A stretch of DNA of 54,885 nt, taken from contig BFEA01000102.1 in the NCBI GenBank assembly GCA_003427395.1, positions 2,555,632 through 2,610,516 on the forward strand, given 5' to 3'. Shown here piece after piece: positions 31,451 to 39,612 of the stretch (its first letter is position 1; each line of letters opens with the position of its first letter). The DNA is from Chara braunii. Lineage: Eukaryota; Streptophyta; Charophyceae; Charales; Characeae. The notes beneath the pieces were generated by a model. The model was given only the letters and a program-made list of their open reading frames with translations. It made no database searches and was not told the origin of the DNA. Both the position numbers and the translations under genes were made by a program.

Positions 31451-31569
31451 CAGGCTGCCAACTTCCCCCGAATAGAACGTGCGGTCATTATAGCTGCTGC
31501 TGTATTCGGGACGACTTTCAATCCAGATACAGGTAAAACGACCGCACGTTCTATTCGGGGGAAGACGGG
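31451..31569. mobile_element. MITE-2 copy D
   Basis: Arms CTTCCCCCGAATAGAACGTG / CACGTTCTATTCGGGGGAAG; TA lies at 31449-31450 and 31570-31571, although the left end has about 10 extra bases outside the conserved arm. Confidence 0.8.
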
Positions 31570-31587
31570 TAGTGGAACGTTATCCCA

Positions 31588-31812
31588 TGGGCGTGGTTCC
31601 ACTACCAGCCAGAAAGGACAGTCCAGATTCAATCTCGATCAACGGCGTACAGTTTTCCGACGAGTCCTGGGACATCTAAACTGTTCACTTTCCCAAAAAA
31701 GAACGGACCTGCTACTCTGGCCAGTTCAATCTCGATTTCCTGCACCTGTTCACAAACACGTCCAGATTCAGGCATTCGATCCCATCCTCTTTGCTAGTGG
31801 GACCACGCCCCA
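31588..31812. mobile_element. MITE-4 copy C, about 225 bp
   Basis: Ends GGGCGTGGTTCCACTACCAG / CTAGTGGGACCACGCCC. The interior carries CACAAACACGTCCAGATTCA as in copies A and B. The arms are diverged, so this is an older copy. Confidence 0.7.
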
Positions 31813-31852
31813 GGAGTGGACTTGGCGCGAGGTGTTGGGCCTGCTTGCACTA

Positions 31853-31930
31853 CTCGCCATCCGCCAACATTTTGAATGCATCTGGACTCAGATCTGTCGA
31901 TATGCATTCGAAAGGTTGGCGGATGGCGAG
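31853..31930. repeat. 78-nt hairpin
   Basis: 29-nt arms CTCGCCATCCGCCAAC.. with four mismatches to their complement and a 20-nt loop. It is preceded by GGCCTGCTTGCACTACT, which resembles MITE-1 ends, and may be a distant MITE-1 relative. Confidence 0.65.
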
Positions 31931-32097
31931 GAGCTCAATTCGTACACCCACGAACTGTTGAAATACAGTCGACCCAAGTACGAATCCAGGAACAAATGAG
32001 ATGACCAAAATAAGAATACAATCATTCTGAATTACCTGGGGCCGACCAGTTCAATGATGATATCTAAAGGCAGTCGCCCTTTCGAAAAAAGAAACAA
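31931..32097 (+). mobile_element. tRNA-derived SINE, copy C (5' truncated)
   Basis: Shares GTACACCCACGAACTGTTGA, the B-box-like GTACGAATCCAGG, ATCATTCTGAATTACCTGGG, CAGTTCAATGATGATATCTA and a TCGCCCTTTCGAAAAAA end with copy A. The 5' end is replaced by the hairpin at 31853. Confidence 0.8.
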
Positions 32098-32173
32098 CAT
32101 ACCTTTCTCGGCTCTGATCCGTGGTCCATCGGACAACCGAAAAAAAAAAAAAAAAAAAAAAAACCCACCAACG

Positions 32174-32280
32174 GCTTCCCCAGAATACAACGTATGGTCA
32201 TGTCATTATAGCTGTATGTAGACTGGAAGATGACTCAAATACAGCTATAATGACCGTACGTTGTATTCGGGGGAACAAGG
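32174..32280. mobile_element. MITE-2 copy E, about 107 bp
   Basis: Arms CTTCCCCAGAATACAACGTA / TACGTTGTATTCGGGGGAAC with GGTCATTATAGCTGTA inside; TA at 32281-32282 on the right only. It is preceded by an A-run (32140-32163). Confidence 0.82.
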
Positions 32281-32399
32281 TAGGCCCGTGGGCTAACACT
32301 ACATATGTGTACCATTCAGCCACACATGGGGTGCGTTGATCGTTTTCATTTCGGAATAACGGCAACGAAATGTAGGGGAGACAGAAAGGAAGGAACAGT

Positions 32400-32525
32400 G
32401 GGACCCGCTCCCACTTCTCACCAAATGAGCAAAATGAGAATGAATCTTCCGCTAAAACATGGGAACGTACGCCGCCATATTTTTTGCCTTTTATGCATAT
32501 GCTGAAGACTAGTGGAGCGAGGCCC
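32400..32525. mobile_element. MITE-1 copy D, diverged
   Basis: Interior AATGAGAATGAATCTTCCGC and TTTTTTGCCTTTTATGCATA with end ACTAGTGGAGCGAGGCCC. The left end is degraded (GGGACCCGCTCCCACT). Confidence 0.75.
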
Positions 32526-32687
32526 AGGGAGTGAGACAAGCGATGGCCAAGTTTGCTTCTAAACACGCTTTTCAGATTACAAATGAAATAACAAATACAA
32601 ATGAAATAACAAATGGACGGACGCACCGCGTCCCTTTCATGCTCTCCAAACGCGCACAATTTTCTACGCGTTTCAAAACCCGTTGCG

Positions 32688-32820
32688 GGTCTCGGTCCCA
32701 AGATTTTGAAATAAATGCTACATTTCTCTCAAAAAATAAATAAATGCTTGTCATTCCCGGCCTCGGTCCCAAGATTTTAAAATAAATGCTACATTTCTCT
32801 CAAAAAAAAAAAAAAAAAAA
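32688..32820 (+). mobile_element. A-tailed insertion, 9-bp target duplication
   Basis: CCGTTGCGG occurs just before (about 32680) and just after (about 32820) a sequence made of two tandem copies of CTCGGTCCCAAGATTTT..AAATAAATGCTACATTTCTC, ending in an A-run of 18. Probably a retro-inserted SINE-like fragment. Confidence 0.65.
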
Positions 32821-32829
32821 CCGTTGCGG

Positions 32830-33045
32830 ATCTGATATCATCAGAGCAAAACGGCCATGACGAGGGAAGCAACAACGAGATCGCCACCTGACTGACCAAT
32901 GAACTTTCACAGTGCATTTTGGGAAAGAGGAAGCCTTCGAAATACGAAACGGAATACCTTTCTCCGTCTTCTGGCTAAAGATCGAGTGTAGTACCTGTTC
33001 CGATCGGCTTAATATCATATCCTTGGTCCGTCGGGCCACATCAAC
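32830..33045. other. Spacer, no gene seen
   Basis: Unique sequence up to the A-run and gap; nothing recognised. Confidence 0.35.
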
Positions 33046-33049
33046 CCAC

Positions 33050-33216
33050 AAAAAAAAAAAAAAAAAAAAAAAAAANNNNNNNNNNNNNNNNNNNNNNNNN
33101 NNNNNNNNNNNNNNNNNNNNNNNNNNNNNNNNNNNNNNNNNNNNNNNNNNNNNNNNNNNNNNNNNNNNNNNNNNNNNNNNNNNNNNNNNNNNNNNAAAAA
33201 AAAAAAAAAAAAAAAT
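33050..33216. other. A-runs and 120-N assembly gap
   Basis: An A-run (33050-33075), 120 N (33076-33195), then another A-run (33196-33215). Confidence 0.97.
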
Positions 33217-33250
33217 GGAGACATTGATGCCACCCACAGGAGGTTGACAT

Positions 33251-35528
33251 AAATAATGTGCAATGTGGGGGATAATTTGGGGGGTAATTTAGGGGGCAAT
33301 TTGGGGTGTAATTTGGGGGGTAATTTGAGGTTCAATGCACCAGTGTTAAGGCATTCGGTTCGCTGGTGGCTCACACACTTTACGTGGATCCCATCAGGCT
33401 GGTGTAGGATCCACGCCCCCGGGATTCGAAGTCATGATATGTTTATCAATCAACATTAACATGTGTGCATCTACCTTGCTGGGAATGGCAACCATTCACT
33501 GCCACATGGCAGTGACACGTGGCAGCGACAGCATCGCTATTTCGCTGCAAGATGAACATTGAGGCAACACAGCAGATCCATCGAAAAATTCTTTCAAATC
33601 GAGTGATCAGAACAATGACCATAACAAATAACAGTATTATTTCTTCTCCTATTTCTCCTTCTCCACTCCGTTTTCTCTCTTCTACGAGCAGTAGACGCAT
33701 GTGCCCTGCCATTGTGTTGTTAACCCTCTGAGCGGCAAGGTCACAGGGGTTCGAAGACCCAGGAAAATAAAGTCATGTTTTTTTTTCTCTTTCTCGTGGA
33801 GATTGTGCACATTCGATTTTCTTGTTTCTTTTTTTCCTTTCTAATTAAAAAGAAGATTTCGCATTTCAAAATCACACTCGATGCCTAAAGCAAACGGCAA
33901 CAGTCCAATAAGGACTATACTCACACCAGCACTATATAAAACGTATCTCACCGCATTTACGGTCGGACCTGGATGAATCTGACCGCAATTACAACCAGAA
34001 TTAAGTCCTAGTGTGAGTATGCCCTAAAGATAGAAAAGAGACAGCCAGATCACCACGCCGTGCTAGGGCAACAGAAACCCGTGTCGTCCCAGACACACGC
34101 CTTCCATCTCTTCTGCCATCCCCACCCAAACCCTATTTCGTGTCCAACGCACCAAATCACGTGCGGCTACCATTTCTTTTTTTTTTTTCCCTGCGCACAC
34201 AGCTTTTTTTTTTTTTTTTTTACGCGTTCAGCTCATATTAACGACTACCATTTCAAGCTCGTCACTCCGAAAAAAAAACAACAACCCAGCATCCATCCTT
34301 ACAGTATGGCCAGATCACTCAGCAGAAAGACCACTGGCAAACCCTGGACAAACGACTTTTAAACCCTCGTAATCATGACTGTATCGGACGGGATAGCTAG
34401 CTTGTATACAGACGACCGGGGCGACTTTTGGTCGGAGAAAAACGATTCTCGCTCAGCGGTTCCTCTGGCAATAAGAAGAGGACGACTACTACCTCATACC
34501 GCCGAACATAACGCCCCATCATCCCGACTTAGCTCAGACCGGAATAGGGTTTATAAACACTGTGGCTGATCAGCAGTTGTGTTCCCGCGAATAACCAATA
34601 AACTCGTTAATCGCGCTTTACTCGCTCATTTAAGCAGCAGTCTCCACATACCTACCACTACCGCCAAACGCAGAGGACCATAACATTCCCAACAAGCAAC
34701 TGCACCGACACAGGAGAGAGATTCAAACAGATTTTCTCTCGCAGTTCTCGCGATCGACGCGGCATAACCGTTCGAAAAAACAGTATTGTCATCATTTCAA
34801 TGAATCCAGGATAGGGGCTACGATGCCACACCACCCACTCGGAACAAAAAATATTTTCCTCCCATCTCTTTTAACTCTCTATCTCTCCCTCGATCTCATT
34901 CTCAATCTCTACCTCTACCTAACCACTTACCAATACTATTTTCAGGTTAGGCGGTCATTACCTCATACTTAGGCGCTGCACCAAAAAATCACCGCAGATT
35001 GACGTTTTCTCTGGCGAGGAACGACAAACGACGACGATGCGAAGGCAACAGCTGCATGGCACAAAGAAACCAACCGCCCAAGTTTACACAGACCAGCGGC
35101 AGCCAGGAATAAAGATCGACTGCGAAATAAGCACTTAACACCAACCAACCATTCCACGACCTTTCTGTTTTTCAATTATTTTCTAATTTAATTCATTTTG
35201 TGACCACCCCACGACACTGCGTGCAGATGATCTCCAATGAGCAATGACTCTCAACAGATTCACACTGCTCCAGAGGGGAGAGGAAAAAACAACAAAACAT
35301 TGAGCTCTCGCCTTTCAACGGGCGTTAATAAACCGTCAAAAGAATTTCGATTCGTAAATCAGATCGACATCAAAAATTGCGGACATTTTCTTTCCCAGCC
35401 CCTCAACATATACCGAGAAAAACAACATCTACCAGCGACAAGAAAGCAAGAGAAGTGGAGGAAAAAGACCTGCCTTGACCTGGGAGGCTAAGGGAAATCT
35501 ATCAGCGACCCCAAGATGATAGAAGTTG
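33251..35528 (+). repeat. 2.28-kb direct repeat, copy B
   Basis: Same content and orientation as 20745-23020. It ends in an A-run (35530-35557) followed by different flanking DNA (GGGCATGGCCCCATCTAGG). On its left it continues without adapter into GCCACCCACAGGAGGTTGAC, so this is the better supported placement. Confidence 0.9.
33912..34024. mobile_element. MITE-3 copy B (inside 2.28-kb repeat)
   Basis: Identical to 21406-21518, with the same flanking TAA duplications. Confidence 0.85.
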
Positions 35529-35529
35529 G

Positions 35530-35558
<29 letters not shown>

Positions 35559-35562
<4 letters not shown>

Positions 35563-35891
35563 TGGCCCCATCTAGGAGGGTAAGGGCATATTGTGACTGT
35601 ATCGGACCCTGCTAATGACGACATTCCGTAGATAAAGAACTACGGTAGTGCGAGTACAATTAACTCTTGTTCCGTCTGGTACAACGAGAACGAGACTGAA
35701 GAGTGGACAAGATTGCAGATATAAATAGATCGAGACTAATAAGTCGATCATGATGATTGGAAGACTCTGACCTACACAAGACCACAACTCCGCACACATC
35801 CGAAAAAATGGAAACTAACTAAAATTAATATCTATGTTTCTTCTTTCTCACTTTCTGTCTTGCTCTCTTTCCCTCACACCTAGACGATCGC
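35559..35891 (-). other. PFP-beta copy 2 3' flank / UTR
   Basis: Only the first bases after the stop (TAAGCGATCGTCTA on the minus strand) and a general purine-rich bias match copy 1. No poly-A signal assigned. The remainder is unique sequence. Confidence 0.4.
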
Positions 35892-37550
35892 TTAGTTGAT
35901 CGCGGACAAAACACCCTGCTCCAACAGCAGCGTGAAGTTCGACTCGTTGGCTGCCGGGCCCTCGAATTGGATGGGACCGGGGTTTCTGAACCGGTCGTTG
36001 ATGGCCCAGTCGTCGCGCACAGCGGCGAAAGCAGTGAAGGGCGCGCCATCGAGCTCGACGAGAGCCTTTCTGATGACGGGCTTGTTCTTCCCCTTCCTCC
36101 TCTCCACTTGCATGAGGCTCGTGAGCGGCGTGCCTCCTGCGGTCCACTCCTTCGTCGGCGCCGTCAAGTTGTTCACGGAGGCCATGTAACCCGTCAATCC
36201 AGATTGAAGAAGGGCTCCCGCCGTGTACCCCAGAGCGTACGTGTAGTTGGCATCGAAGTTGGAAGGCAGTCCGCACCGGCCTTCGTACCCGAAGAAGTGG
36301 TTCTGGCAATTGAAGCTGCCTTTGAACGTGCCCTCGGCTTTCTTCACCTTGAGGTCGGCCGCGACCATCTCCATCAGCATCTTCTCCATCTCAATCTTCG
36401 ACACCTGGACATTGCCGTGAGGGTCCCGCTCGAGCAGCAACTGCTCTTGGATCGTGGGCGGAAGGATGTCGAACACGCTCCTCGACGCCGCCGTCAGGTC
36501 CTTCTTCCACTCTCCCTCCTTGTCGACGGTGGTCTTCGCGAGAATGTCATTCAACTCGGCGATCAGGACGCTGATCTCCGGAACGAAGTCGATCAGGCCC
36601 TCGGGAATCAGCACCACTCCGTAGTTTCTCCCCGCCGCCGCTCTCTTGACCACCACGTCCAGCACGTAGTCCTTCACTTCTTTCAGGGTCATCTTCTTCG
36701 CAGCAACCTCTTCTCCCACGAGAGTGATGTTAGGATGGGTTTGGAGAGCGCATTCCAGAGTCACATGGGACGCGGCGCGGCCCATGAGTCTGACAAAGTG
36801 ATAGTACTTGGCCGCCGACTTCGAGTCGATCATGACGTTGCCAATCAACTCCGAGAAGATCTTGCACGCAGTGTCGAAACCGAAACTCACGGGCACCTCC
36901 TTCGACTTCAGATCGCCGTCGATGGTCTTCGGGCACCCGATCACCCTCGTCTTCAGCCCCTCGTTCTTGAAGTACTCCGCCAGCACACAGGCATTCGTGT
37001 TGGAGTCGTCACCGCCGATGACCACCAGACCGTCCAGATCCAGGCTCTCCACCGTCGACTTGGCCATCTTCATCTGCTCGTCGCTCTCGATCTTGTCACG
37101 CCCGCTGCGGATGATGTCGAACCCGCCCTGGTTGCGATAAGGGTAGAGGAAATCGGCAGTAATAACCGCATACTTGCCCTTCATGATGCCACCGGGACCG
37201 CCCAAGAAGCCGTACAACGTGCTGCCGGGCACGTTCTTCTCAAGGTAGTCGAAGATTCCAGCGATCACGTTGTGACCGCCGGCCGCCTGGCCTCCAGACA
37301 GAACAACACCCACCTTCAACGGCGCCGAGCTCAAGGTGCTCGACTCCGACGGCTCCACGATGGCAGTCGGCTGCCCGTACATGCTCTTGAACAGAGCGGC
37401 GATGTCCTCAGAGTTCGCAGCGCTGGTCGTGGGACCGCCATAGCTGATCTTGAACGATCGCTCCAAAACTGCAGGCAACACAGTCTCGTACTGAAGACGA
37501 GCCTTCTGAAGCGTGCTGTAGTTGCTCAAGATGTCATTGGCGGGAGCCAT
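35892..37550 (-). CDS. PFPB: PPi-dependent phosphofructokinase beta subunit, copy 2
   Basis: Second intact, intronless PFP-beta gene, 552 aa, differing from copy 1 at only three readable residues (V8L, D48E, E306A), with Val at the position that is ambiguous in copy 1 (203). It has the same motifs: SGGQAAGGHN, GGPGG, GGDDSN, PKTIDGD, MGR and PEGL. In the stretches I compared, most nucleotide differences are synonymous, so both copies look functional and under purifying selection. The ATG at 37550 has the context GCC-ATG-G as in copy 1. About 500 bp upstream (37551-38066) is homologous to 8655-9180, so this was a DNA-level inverted duplication including the promoter, not a fresh retrocopy. Its 3' end faces the 3' end of copy 1 across 25 kb. 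Confidence 0.97.
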   Translation of the reverse strand: MAPANDILSNYSTLQKARLQYETVLPAVLERSFKISYGGPTTSAANSEDIAALFKSMYGQPTAIVEPSESSTLSSAPLKVGVVLSGGQAAGGHNVIAGIFDYLEKNVPGSTLYGFLGGPGGIMKGKYAVITADFLYPYRNQGGFDIIRSGRDKIESDEQMKMAKSTVESLDLDGLVVIGGDDSNTNACVLAEYFKNEGLKTRVIGCPKTIDGDLKSKEVPVSFGFDTACKIFSELIGNVMIDSKSAAKYYHFVRLMGRAASHVTLECALQTHPNITLVGEEVAAKKMTLKEVKDYVLDVVVKRAAAGRNYGVVLIPEGLIDFVPEISVLIAELNDILAKTTVDKEGEWKKDLTAASRSVFDILPPTIQEQLLLERDPHGNVQVSKIEMEKMLMEMVAADLKVKKAEGTFKGSFNCQNHFFGYEGRCGLPSNFDANYTYALGYTAGALLQSGLTGYMASVNNLTAPTKEWTAGGTPLTSLMQVERRKGKNKPVIRKALVELDGAPFTAFAAVRDDWAINDRFRNPGPIQFEGPAANESNFTLLLEQGVLSAIN

Positions 37551-38066
37551 GGTCGGCTGGCTGCTCAAGAGATGTGGCAAAAGTAGTAGTGCAGACGAAC
37601 AAGCGCGCGACTTTCTGGGATATGGCGGAGCACGCAGGACGGCCTTCGAAAACCAGCGAACACCGCGCGCCACGCACCCTTCCCTACTAACCCGCACCTC
37701 TCGTATCGTAAGGCTGACTGACCTCGATGGTGTTCGCAAGTCTCCAAGCCGGGTTATAACCTCGTGTGCACTGCTGCTGCGCTGATTAGCCAAGGCCACG
37801 ACGGCAAACCGGGGACTTTGCCGTCCCGCTCCCGTGCACCTGCTGACTCGGCATTGGCCGCGCGAATGTCCAACTAACCACAGTACATACGGCGGGGCCA
37901 ACAATGTTTTATTGTTTTTTCAATTATTGTTTTATTATTTTTTAGGGGCCAACAACTTGGCCTTGGCAGGGGCGGACGAAACGTCGTTTGGCAGCGATAG
38001 GCGGGCGCGGAGATCCGCTCACATCCGCGGACGTGCTGGGATTCAGTTTGGTAATCTGGCGGGGCC
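37551..38066 (-). promoter_or_regulatory. PFP-beta copy 2 upstream region
   Basis: Homologous to 8655-9180 at roughly 80-90%, with conserved blocks CGCCCGCCTATCGCTGCCAA and CGCGCGGCCAATGCC on the gene strand. It carries a 51-bp AT-rich insertion (37894-37955) bounded by GGGGCCAACAA repeats that is absent from copy 1. Probable promoter and 5' UTR. Confidence 0.6.
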
Positions 38067-38083
38067 ACGGCGTCTGAGATTTT

Positions 38084-38190
38084 GGCCCTGCTGCGCCACT
38101 CACCGAATGTGCAAAATGAGAATGAATCTTCCTCTAGAATGGGAACATACCCCTCCGTATCTTGTGTCCTTTTCACATTTGGCGAGGGCA
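38084..38190. mobile_element. MITE-1 copy E, entered by the 1.3-kb repeat
   Basis: Ends TTGGCCCTGCTGCGCCACT / TTTGGCGAGGGCA with interior AATGAGAATGAATCTTCCTC. The second 1.3-kb repeat (44131) starts in the middle of this element, after TCTAGA. Confidence 0.72.
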
Positions 38191-39438
38191 TTTTTCTACC
38201 CCTTCCAGTTTGGGCGGGGTGATTTTCAACCCTTCTGTTCACTGATGGCCTCAGGTGGAGGCTTGCTTGCTTGCGGCTGAGGACCTGAGGACGTGAGAAT
38301 AGCCTTTCGGATTGGCCAACCATGGGGGGGGAGGCCGCGGGGCACGCAGTCCTAAGAGCTTTAGCTTTTCTTTTTGTCCACGACCCAATCAAACTGGTGG
38401 AGGTGATAAGAGCATCCCCCACGAGTTGTGCCCATGCCCCACTTGAGGAGGTTTAGTTCTGGTTTTGGAGTATTCACGGGTCCCTGCCGTCAGATCTGAA
38501 AATCTTATGGCCACAAGGTGACCACATTGAAAAGATACTCAAAACATGCCCCTGCTAGTGGGGCATGGCCCCCGCTTTAATTTGGTGGGGAGCTGCTCGT
38601 GCTGGAAATAGGGTCCAGATTCCATTTCCTGAATTTCATGAAGCCGATGGTCTAGACTTTTCCTCCCCATGCAAACCTCCTACCCCATCCCCAAATTGTG
38701 ACTTTGATATCCCGCTGCCTAGGCTGCCTGGGACTCGTCGAGATAAAATGGAAAAAACAGAAGTCCTTGATGATGGCCGATTGCTCAGAAGTGAGTCATA
38801 GAGTTGGGGCCGCAGGCCCACACACCGCGGGAAAATCGAGGGTGGGCGGGACCGCTTCGCCAAGATCTTGGCGAGAAAAACAACTCGGCCTCTGAGCAGA
38901 CTTGGTGGCTGTGCTGTGACCGCAGGTTTGCCTATGCGATGGGCGCAGCTGCCGGCGGATGAAATCCCGAAGCCGCTCCGCGTGAGTCAAGTCAGCCTGC
39001 AGCGACCGGTCCTNTGCCGGTTACTTATACACTCGCAGCTCCTGGATCAAGTGGCGGTCGGTCCTCCGAAGGGCTTCTTCCGGCAGGGTGAGTTCCACTA
39101 AGTCCCTTCGTGGATCTTGGCTCACTCGCTCGCATCCGTAGATCTTGAAAATAAGGAATTAATCCTAGAAAAGGACAGTGAATTCTTTAGAAAGACAGCG
39201 CCCTCCGTTGAAACTGAAGATCGTTGACGAGAAGGCCACCAAGAGACAGTTATGAATTAAAGAAATTGGTCCTTAGAAACAGTGTCCGCCGTTGATACTG
39301 AAGATCGTCGATGATAAGACCTCAGGAGACAGTTGCGAAAAAATAACTGAATTGATAGTATCTTGTCAATGCTGAAGTGATGGTTGCATCTGGCCCCGTC
39401 GAGTAGGTACCAACTACAAGGGCTCGAGTAAGACAGTT
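38140..39438 (+). repeat. 1.3-kb direct repeat, left copy
   Basis: Begins ATGGGAACATACC and ends GGGCTCGAGTAAGACAGTT. About 97% identical to 44131-45489. No gene recognised inside. One ambiguous base at 39014. It ends exactly where the LINE 5' region begins. Confidence 0.88.
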
Positions 39439-39612
39439 TTGTGATAGGGGAACGATCTACCCCTATCTAGCCTTCAGGTGCTGAAGTGATAGTAGACAAT
39501 AGTGCAACGATCACGGACTTGAGCTTCGATGACAATCTTCAAAAAATGCGAATTTGGAAAACAAGAAATTTCGTGATAGGGGAACGATCTACCCCTAGTA
39601 GCCAGCCTTCTG
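39439..39612 (+). repeat. LINE 5' UTR with tandem subrepeat
   Basis: GTGATAGGGGAACGATCTAC..CTTC.GGTGCTGA appears at 39440-39484 and 39572-39620, a period of about 132 bp, reminiscent of promoter monomers in some L1 elements (inference). Confidence 0.6.
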
